DNA from: Epichloe hybrida
Taxonomy: Eukaryota; Ascomycota; Sordariomycetes; Hypocreales; Clavicipitaceae
Direction of reading: 5' to 3'
DNA: 31,261 nucleotides
NCBI GenBank assembly: GCA_019022495.1
Contig: JAFEKR010000128.1
Coordinates: 1 to 31,261, forward strand
How positions within the stretch are numbered: the first letter of the stretch is position 1; every line of letters begins with the position of its first letter. This document shows positions 1 through 7,800 of the stretch, piece by piece. The notes under the pieces were generated by a model, which was not told the DNA's origin, ran no database searches, and worked only from the letters and a program-made list of their open reading frames with translations. Position numbers and translations under genes: made by a program.

Positions 1-170
1 AAACAAGTGCCTGCGGCTGCACGCCACCGTCAGCCTTGGTCGGCCTGAAAAGGCCGTCTTTATATTGTTGTCCCTTGTTTTAAAAGGACACACAGAAGAC
101 GCTGCTTTCCTTTCAAAACAGAGGGTAGACAAGAGCTGGTAGAATCTTTCACATCGTGACATGGCCCACG

Positions 171-344
171 ATGGAGACTGCTGCCACGGAGAAGCACTCG
201 ACGTCGAGCCATGTCCTCGAAACGCCCATCTGGATCACCGTTATTCGAGGATTCCAATTCTTCCTCTCGCTTGTGGTTCTGGGCCTCGCAGGCCGCTTGA
301 TGCACGACTTGTACCTCGATGAGTTTGGTCTCGCCGTCGCCACT
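171..344 (+). pseudogene. Orphan first exon of a MARVEL-type four-helix membrane protein
   Basis: The ATG at 171 opens a frame whose product has a short polar N-terminus followed by a hydrophobic helix beginning around WITVIRGFQFFLSLVVLGLA and then a His-Asp-Leu-Tyr-Leu-Asp-Glu stretch. Fungal MARVEL-domain proteins begin this way: a Trp-x-x-x-x-Arg-Gly helix, then a short loop ahead of helix 2. A usable donor (GTGAGC) follows at 345, and without splicing the frame stops at about 395. I searched the next 700 bases on the plus strand for helices 2-4 and found none in any frame. The exon therefore looks like the 5' stub of a truncated gene, although a long intron cannot be excluded. The family call rests on one helix and its flank. 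Confidence 0.42.
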
Positions 345-395
345 GTGAGCTTTCTTCTCCAGACGCACCGCACCTCCTTTCTTCTCCGGGGATAG

Positions 396-1138
396 AACAG
401 TATGAGATAACAAGGGGCACAGAAAAAAATGTCTAATAATAATAACGGTCCAAGCGAGTGCAACATTGACAACTAGCTAGGCGACTACTACGAGTATTCA
501 AAGGTGAGGAAGAAATGAAAGAGATAATAAGAGCTCGACGCAGATAACCTCGCTCACTGGCGAGAGCGCAAGCCGAGCCACCATCGGGCTCAGCCAACGG
601 ACACTCAATAACTGGTCCAGGTAAGGAAGGGCGGGAGACGTTAATCGGGGCCTGCGAGAGCAGTAATACTGCGTGCTTGTTATGACCAACCCGGCTTCTT
701 ACGTTTGAACAAGTCTGAACTCTTCCGGTGTAATACCGATCGGGTTTGCGTATTTTCGGTGAAAACAACTGTACGATTACGTATCTCGTAGAGCATCCGA
801 AACTACTCCTTTTCGGTCCAAGAACCAGCCGAATAAGTAGTCAGAAGCCTATAGTCTAACCGAAAGTGTGCTCATTAAGCCGCCTCTGCCATCACAGTGC
901 TCGAACTAATTCATTAAAAACGTCTACAGTGTCAAGTTTATGGGGTTTGAGATAGCCTGGGAACCGCGCCATCTGCAACAGCACCTTGGGAAGCGATTAA
1001 CGTCCGGGAAGGCTGGGGGCTGAAGATTCTCCGCGCACACCAACGCCATATGAAAATCCCGCCAGACACCTAATGCTTTTTTTTTTGCCTGCCATGCAGA
1101 GCTTGAACGGAACCCTAGCCTTTGTAATGCAATGACCA
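396..1138. other. Intergenic, no supported gene
   Basis: Only short overlapping open frames occur here, none with a recognisable domain, and no repeat or RNA gene is visible. The right end is probably the 3' flank of the minus-strand LysM gene ending at 1,139. A T run lies at about 1,077-1,086. Confidence 0.5.
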
Positions 1139-2316
1139 CTACATGCAAGCTCCGCGAGCCGGCTCTGGGGCATAGGAGCATGTTTTCTGAGAAACACAAT
1201 CATCACGTTCACTGGCGCACCTCAAGTGAACTGATTTGAACTTCCAGCCCTCTGTCCATAACTTATGGCAGGTACCTCTGCTTGTATAACCATACCCGTA
1301 CCATTGTCCCTGGCAGCCGGGTTGCTCCCAGTAACTGATTTGCACCTGTCCTGAAGGACAATCACCGGCGGCAGCTACATCAAGCGATGCAACTTGGCAG
1401 TCTGTGTTGAAACACATCCCGCCGCTGCCACTAGAGAGCCGTGCTTGTCGATGTAATTTCCCTGTGCAATCTGCGTGATAGAGACCCTTCACCGCCAATG
1501 CCGAAGGAATGCTAACACAGTAGTGATAGCTAGCCCAAAGCCCAGAGCAGTCTATTTGACGAGCCGAGAAGAAAAGGTCAGAACGCATGTTTCGAGGAGG
1601 ACATGGACAGCCGAGAGCGACAAAAAGATTTCACTTACCGTTACCAACAGCAAGCTATCCCTGGAAATTAGAATGCTTATTCGATAACAATCGCGTCACG
1701 CAGTTGCGGCGGGTCTTCAACGGAGTGAACTTACAATTCGGCCAGGGCAAGGTCTCCATAACGATCAACAATCTTCTGACAAGTGTCGCCGGCCACGGCC
1801 TTATGAAGTTTGTTGCATGACTTTTCAATACCGGGTTGAGTGAGGGGCGTAGGTTTGTAGTCGATCACAGAAACGCAGACATAGGTGTCTAACCACAGTC
1901 CCGTGCAGGCTTCTCCGCCAATATCTGGGTTCCAAGTTGTAAAATCTTTAATTTGGATATCATGCTTACTGGAAATGCTAGCGCAACTGTCCCCGCGTGT
2001 AACTTTGTAAAACTTATTACAGTTATCTACCATACCAGGTTGGAAAGGACTTGGTGTGGCAATCGCAATCCCGTTATCCGGCTTCGAAGGAGTGGGCTTT
2101 GGCTCATGGCCAATTACAGACACACAGACGTACGTGTCTCGCCAAAGTCCGGTGCAAGCTTGCCCGCCAATATCCGCGTTCCATGTGGTGAACTCGGAGA
2201 CCGTTATGCCCTGAGAATTTGCGATCTTATCACAAGTGTCTCCAGACTGGACCTTGTGAAATTTGTCACAGTTATCAACCATTCCAGGCTGGGTTGGCGT
2301 GGGTGTGGGAATGCCA
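1139..2316 (-). CDS. LysM-domain secreted protein (LysM effector-like), 5' exon missing, third LysM damaged
   Basis: LysM proteins bind chitin or chitin oligomers outside the cell; fungal members can hide wall fragments from host receptors or protect hyphae. On the minus strand, 2,316-1,735 encodes Pro/Thr-rich linkers and three LysM units, each with the Cys...GD(T/S)C pattern; units 1 and 2 also show F-TTWN and a C-TGLW-DTYVCVSV end. Sequence 1,551-1,139 carries the C-terminal module with paired cysteines (CPSGQVQISYWEQPGCQG) and ends at TAG 1,139. The intron 1,638-1,552 is clear because AVGN|D-CSGLW reads across it. Between 1,735 (donor GTAAGT) and 1,639 no GT-AG choice keeps frame, and the F-x-x-WN part of LysM3 is absent. 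Frame enters through an acceptor at 2,317; no signal peptide is visible upstream, where a tandem array lies. It is either a pseudogene or contains an assembly indel. The LysM assignment itself is firm. Confidence 0.8.
1552..1638 (-). other. Intron in LysM gene
   Basis: Donor GTAAGT at 1,638 and acceptor AATAG at 1,552 join Asn-(G|AC)-Cys of the third LysM in frame, restoring the expected AVGNDCSGLW order. Confidence 0.75.
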
Positions 2317-2450
2317 CTGCAAGGGTGATTAGCCTTTCGGTTACGGAGATTACATAGAAATAGTGAGGGGATAAGGGTGGTGTCAGAGTGACCCACTTGT
2401 CCTTCTGTGTTAACAAATGAGGAGGGGATGACGAGGGTGATGCCTTAGAT

Positions 2451-2650
2451 TTGAGGCTCCCATGTGAGGCTGCATTGTGAGGCTGCGATGTGAGGCTGCA
2501 TTGTGAGGCTGCGATGTGAGGCTGCATTGTGAGGCTGCGATGTGAGGCTGCGATGTGAGGCTGCATTGTGAGGCTGCGATGTGAGGCTGCGATGTGAGGC
2601 TGCGATGTGAGGCTGCATTGTGAGGTTGCATTGTGAGGCCGGATGAGAGG
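2451..2650. repeat. 13-bp tandem repeat array (about 14 copies)
   Basis: The units alternate TGTGAGGCTGCAT and TGTGAGGCTGCGA, differing only in the last two bases, with degenerate copies at both ends (TTGAGGCTCC on the left; GGTTGCAT then GGCCGGATGAGAGGC on the right). Thirteen is not a multiple of three and the units contain no stop on the minus strand, so all three minus frames stay open; the resulting repetitive ORFs are by-products. The array lies where the 5' end of the LysM gene should be. Confidence 0.95.
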
Positions 2651-3000
2651 CTAATAACCTCAACAACTTGCTGTTCTCGTAGTTCAGATTACTTTAGAAA
2701 ATTGCCTGACATAATAACATGGTCTACGCATGTCAACAAAAGGGCTGCGTTATTCTGCAAGAGAGGTTTTTTTCTTCTCAAAGTACGAGATCTTAGCAAG
2801 GAGATGTAAAATAATTAGATATTAAATTCCACCTCTCGTCCGCCATTTTAATTCCGGCTCAAGTAGAAGCAAAAGTCTTGCCGTATGAAGACTATTGGTG
2901 AACTCAAGTTCGAGCTAGCCTGATGTTGTCATAGGTTGCAGCCGTTCAAAATACTCGAACACCGACTTGTCCTCTACGATAAACACCGTCACCAACGCTG
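2651..3000. other. Intergenic, AT-rich spacer
   Basis: No gene or RNA is seen. On the minus strand, 2,997-2,917 stays open for 27 codons after the linker remnant at 3,001-3,036 and then meets a stop. This is too short to call. Confidence 0.4.
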
Positions 3001-3036
3001 AATGTTGGGCTGGGTTGGCTCCGGCGTAGGGATGCC
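3001..3036 (-). pseudogene. Fragment of a duplicated LysM-gene linker
   Basis: On the minus strand this stretch encodes GIPTPEPTQPNI, nearly the same as the GIPTPTPTQPGM linker that begins the LysM gene at 2,315. The nucleotide match begins just after the 3' splice site of that gene, and here it begins exactly at the stop codon of the neighbouring secreted-protein gene. The frame stops three codons later and no LysM follows. It is best read as a leftover from a tandem duplication or unequal exchange. Confidence 0.6.
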
Positions 3037-3707
3037 TATACACAGATTTGATTACTCAGGATGCCCAGGAGTAGTCCTGTGATGATGGCAGCCTTACCAT
3101 TAGGAAGCTGGGTCGATGTTGCTGACGAAGATGATGTGCTGGAAGCAGCAGCGGAGGAAGATACAGCCGTTGGGGTAGGAGTACTGAGATTGGCGGTGGT
3201 GGTGGTGGTGGCCGTGACAGCGTGGTCCGCCTCATAGCATCCAGCAAACGCAATAGTATCATTGAGCCAAGCGCCACCACCCGGCATTGCATTCATAGCC
3301 TTATACCACCTTCCCGGGCAATAGGTAGCGAAGTCAACTGCCTCCGAGCGATAGCGCGACCACCATGACGACGCGGTACTTCCATACGCCGAGTAGGTTG
3401 ACGAAAGTGTGGTTGGAATAGTGATAGCACACCATTGTGATGGGGCCGGAAACGTGCACGTCGGAACGCCCTGAGCATTGGTACCAACAGGTGTACAGCC
3501 TTTAAGGAGTTCCTTGCCATAATCAAGCAGAGTTGTTAAAAGCTCACCAGTTGGCTTTGGCGGGTCAAAGTACTTCTCAAGCACTTCGGTTGTGCATGGC
3601 CATGGATCTTTGGTGATGGTCGGGCTGATTGTAGGCAAGATCGTATCGTATATAGAACCCAAGACTGCAACAGCCTGTGTCATAAAGCTCAGAGTGATCA
3701 ACTTCAT
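3036..3707 (-). CDS. Small secreted GPI-type protein, DUF7735-like ('infection structure specific protein' type)
   Basis: Uninterrupted 223-residue frame starting at ATG 3,707. Residues 1-17 form a signal peptide (MKLITLSFMTQAVAVLG). The mature part has a PWPC motif, a CTP...C-FPAPSQWC cluster and a YSAYGSTASSWWS stretch ahead of a YCPGRWYKA segment, the pattern of a fungus-specific family of secreted or GPI-anchored proteins. A Thr/Ser/Ala-rich stalk (about residues 172-205) leads into a C-terminal hydrophobic segment (IITGLLLGIL), as expected for GPI attachment. The last residues (SNQICV) follow a very short hydrophobic run, and the stop codon overlaps the LysM-linker remnant, so the native C-terminus may have been altered. 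Function is unknown; the surface location is inferred. Confidence 0.8.
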   Translation of the reverse strand: MKLITLSFMTQAVAVLGSIYDTILPTISPTITKDPWPCTTEVLEKYFDPPKPTGELLTTLLDYGKELLKGCTPVGTNAQGVPTCTFPAPSQWCAITIPTTLSSTYSAYGSTASSWWSRYRSEAVDFATYCPGRWYKAMNAMPGGGAWLNDTIAFAGCYEADHAVTATTTTTANLSTPTPTAVSSSAAASSTSSSSATSTQLPNGKAAIITGLLLGILSNQICV

Positions 3708-4131
3708 CCTGGAAAGCTGTGGAAGTGACGATGGTGAAAGAATTTACGTCAGGGTTGCAGCATCTCTGATCACGACCTCAGCTTGACGCGGGAAACCTCG
3801 GTATTTATTTACTGACATAACAGCAGATAGAATTTCTTCTTTTAATGTTGGTTTTCGCTAGTGCCAAGCCCGAGGTCTTCCTGCTTCATGTTGCACGAAA
3901 AAAGAGGCGCAGCCGACTGGACAGGCCACTGATTGGTGCGTGCATTTTCCCTTAAACCTCCTTAGACACCGTCCATCATGTGGGGTCAACCAGGGTCTGT
4001 ATATCAAATTAGATGAGAATTAACTACTCTTAATCCGTACATACATCTTGTGGCTTTTTTTCCACCGCCTTTGTATCTGAAGCCCTCCTAACGAATCTTT
4101 CATCAAATAAATAATTCATTTACAAGCAAAA

Positions 4132-4308
4132 TCATCTTCTTTAACGGCAAGGTGCTCAAATAAGAGGTAACAATCCCTAGATAGGGCATTCTTGCTACGA
4201 TCTTGCAGCACGCGAGAATTGATACTACAACGCGAAGATTATCACTATCGTCATCTTCTTCAACGGCAAGGTGCTTAATAAATAAGAGGTTTTAATCCCC
4301 AAGAAAGG
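4132..4308. repeat. Direct repeat pair, about 55 bp each (4,132-4,185 and 4,251-4,308)
   Basis: Both copies share TCATCTTCTT-AACGGCAAGGTGCT, then AATAAGAGGT and AATCCC, with small indels between the blocks. The copies lie about 119 bp apart in the AT-rich spacer. Confidence 0.75.
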
Positions 4309-4637
4309 TCATCATGGTGCTCTGCTAACTTTATCGTAATGCTTCCTTCAAAGTTTATATACAAAGCAATTTACTCCCTGCAAAAATAGGAGCCAAAAAA
4401 TGGCAGAATTCTCTTTATTCTTGGCATCTAATTTTATTGCAGGCATTTACGCGCCCCTACTAGTGCGATATATTATAAATAGGGGGAAATGTAAAGTGGA
4501 CTTTATTCTATAACTTTCTATGTAAACTTTCTGCTAAAATCGTTAGCATGTCCTTTGTGCATCATTATGCACTCTGCCAACTTAGCCGAGTTATCGTGGA
4601 TCACACCCTGAGTCATGAAAACAACGAGGGCGTGGGT

Positions 4638-4754
4638 AACAAACTAGACTCTCTGAATAAATCAGACCATTTTGACGGTGGGAAAACGTGCACCCATGGA
4701 AACCAACAAACTAGACCCTCTGCATAAATCAGAATATTTCGACGGTGAGAAAAC
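4638..4754. repeat. Direct repeat pair, 50 bp each, 67-bp period
   Basis: Copies at 4,638-4,687 and 4,705-4,754 share AACAAACTAGA-CCTCTG/ACTCTCTG, ATAAATCAGA, TT-GACGGTG-GAAAAC. They differ at a handful of positions and end about 105 bp before the chitinase start codon, so they lie in its promoter. Confidence 0.85.
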
Positions 4755-4858
4755 TCTCAAGATCAGAAGACCTTTTCTTTGAACCGTTGTTGGAGCCCAT
4801 CAACCAGTAATTCCTGGTGTATTCTATCGCTTCAAATTGGCTGAAAACTAAGCCAGGA

Positions 4859-7800
4859 ATGAGGTATCTTGTGTTATTATTTGCGTGGGCGGGCTGCCTC
4901 TCTCATACTCAAGCAGCCATCAACCTTGACGGCAGTCATGCGTCTGAGCCCGCGATAGATGACGATCCTTCGCCAATCAGCGACATCAATACTTATGATC
5001 CTGAGCAGTATGACTGCCCGTTACCATGCCGCGACTACGCCAACGTCCACAGTTGGACTCCATATCTGTCTGTCGCACGTCTAAGACGATGCTCCGAACC
5101 GATGCTTCTCCAATTCTCCATCACACAGCCCCTGGATGATCCCGAATCGACTATATACATACGCAGCTGCACCATCAACGGGTCTGGCAGAGATGGAACA
5201 CTACGCATGAAGGCATCAAAAGTAGAAAACCCAAAGAAAACAAAAGATTTGTATCAAGGCGGATCGCTCAAACTGGCCCCTGCATGTGCTGCAGCTGGCA
5301 CCGAGATTCAGGATAAGCTCCAGCTAGCAGCTAGCAGAAGCAGTCACCAAGGGAATGGAAAAAATGTCAGTGCACTTGTTCTTGGTATGGGTGAATTCTT
5401 TAAGTCAAAAGACAACTGCAACGAGAAATTTGTCTTCGCCTATCACAAGGAGGCCGTTGCCGCTGTCTACATTGGAGCGAACCTTGGAAAAGCCACTGCA
5501 ACTTCAGCTTTAAAGTCACTCTCTTCAACGTTCCAATTGCAGAACTTGATCCCTAACCGAACGGTCACGGAACTTTGCAGCCTGAAGCGTGGATCTGACC
5601 GTATCGTTGGTATAACGGTAGACACGTCCCGGAACCTTGCTGCAGTACAGAGAACAGCCCTAGAGTGGAGTAAGGGCAGATGTGCGATCAAAGCAGACAT
5701 GGACCTGAGCACAGTCGGAGGCTTGGCTGATGCGAGAATTATGGAAATCGCGGCGTCAAACATTACATCAGCTGGGAATAACTCTACAAGAACTGCCCAA
5801 GTTTGACGAATCGACTTTTCAAAAAGAACACATTAAATGCTCGGGATGCTTGTCGACATGTAGAAGTACAGCCCGGCGATAGCTGTGCCGCGTTAGCAGA
5901 GCGCTGCGGGATCTCTGGAGCGGATTTCACGAAGTATAATCCTGGATCGGACTACTGCTCGACCTTAATGCCTGGGAACTTCGCTTGCTGTTCCACCGGG
6001 GACCGGTATACAGCTCCCAAGCCTGACTCGCCAAAGCCTGAAGCTGATGGTACTTGTGCAACACATCTGATTGAGAACGGAGACTCATGCAGTTCACTGG
6101 CTAAGCGTCATGGCATTACTGTTGAAGACATTGAGAAGTGGAACAAGGGTAAGACATGGGCATGGACAGAGTGCCGTGATATGTTGGTTGGCTACAATAT
6201 GTGTTTAAGCGAAGGCTCAGCTCCAATGCCTCCTCCTCAAGAGGGAACTGCTTGTGGTCCCCTTGTGCCTGGAACCAAGAAGCCAGCAAAGGGGACCTCT
6301 TTAGCCGACTTAAACCCTTGCCCGCTGAAAGCATGTTGCAGCAACTGGGGTTTCTGCGGTGTTTTCCCAGCACATTGCGATAAACACGCCCCTGAGGGTG
6401 GTGGGCCTGGTACTAAGGAGAAGGGGTTCCAGAACACCTGTGTATCTAACTGTGGGAATGAAATCAAGCAAAATTCAGGCCCTCCCAAGGAGTTTCAAAG
6501 GATCGGCTACTACGAATCATTCGGGCTTAGTCGCGATTGTCTGTGGCTAAAAGCCAAGAATTCGAATACAGATGGGACCTACACACATATCCATTGGGGT
6601 TTTGCGGATATTGAGCCAAACACATGGAAGCCTTTAGTCAACGACTCGCACAAGCAATGGGAGGACTTTAAGAAGCTTGATGTAAAGAAAATATTATCCT
6701 TTGGAGGCTGGGCATACTCGACCGAACCAGCAACTTATAACATCATTCGCTCGGCTATTATTCACAGCCGTGAAACCTTTGCGTCCAACCTTGCCCAATT
6801 TGTTCAAGATGAGGGCCTTGATGGAATCGACATCGATTGGGAATATCCTGGTGTAAGTTGATAACCAGAGTCATCATTTACTTATCTAAGCTCGCATTGC
6901 TAAATTCACCAACCAGGCACCCGATATTCTTGTGGGCGGCTCACCTATCGGCCAAAAAAGTGACGGCATCGCGTACCTCAAGTTTCTCACTGTTCTGAAA
7001 GAGAAGCTAGGAAAAGATAAATCAGTTTCTATTGCAGCACCGGCTTCGTATTGGTACCTGAAGGCATTTCCTATTGATCGTATAGCAGCTGTTATTGACT
7101 ATATTGTCTATATGACATATGACTTGCATGGTCAATGGGACTATGGCAACGCCAACGCTTTTGATATGTGTCCTTCTGGAAAGTGCATACGGAGTCACGG
7201 TAAGCGAAAAGCCTTGTTATGCTTCAATATCTCTTGAAAGTGCTCTTAAATAACGTGGTTTTAGTGAACTTGACTGAAACTCGAAACGCTCTCTCCATGA
7301 GTAGGTTCATTCATCAACGCCAAGGCTGGTGTAAAATGCTAATTTTCATTGACGCGAACAGTCACCAAGGCTGGGGTACCGAACAACAAAATTTTTGTTG
7401 GAGAATCATCATATGGCCGGTCATTTCATATGGCGCAAGATGGCTGTTGGGGGCCCGATTGCGATTTCACTGGCTCCAGAACACAATCTGATGCCACGCC
7501 TGGAAGATGCACCAAGACGGGTGGTTACCTTGCCAACGCTGAAATCAACGAGATAATAATTCGTGGGGATGGAGCCCAGATGCTTCATGATGACAATTCA
7601 AACACGGACGTCATGCTCTACAAGGGAGATTATGTTAGCTACATGACTCCCACGACAAAGGACACTCGGCGAGCAGACTGGAAAGGCTTGAATTTTGCTG
7701 GAACAATCGACTGGGCGGTTGATCTGCAAGAGTTCACTAACGACGACTTCAGAGACATCAAAGACGATAAGGAGACGAACGAAGATGGCGAGGTATGTGT

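Larger units (their letters stand above)
3708..4858. other. Divergent promoter/spacer between the secreted-protein gene and the chitinase
   Basis: AT-rich 1.15-kb spacer with no supported ORF. It should carry the promoters of both flanking, divergently read genes. Two pairs of direct repeats lie in it (4,132/4,251 and 4,638/4,705). Confidence 0.6.

Noticed and set aside
2204..2666. Several minus-strand ORFs rich in Ser/Gln/Pro/His/Ala
   Set aside because: They are translations of the 13-bp tandem array, open in all three frames because the unit has no stop codon.
5670..5790. Possible intron (GTAAGG at 5,670 to AG at 5,790) to bridge the chitinase frame break
   Set aside because: It would remove the conserved W-S-K-G-R-C segment and the Asn-rich tail expected before LysM1, so a frame break is the better reading.
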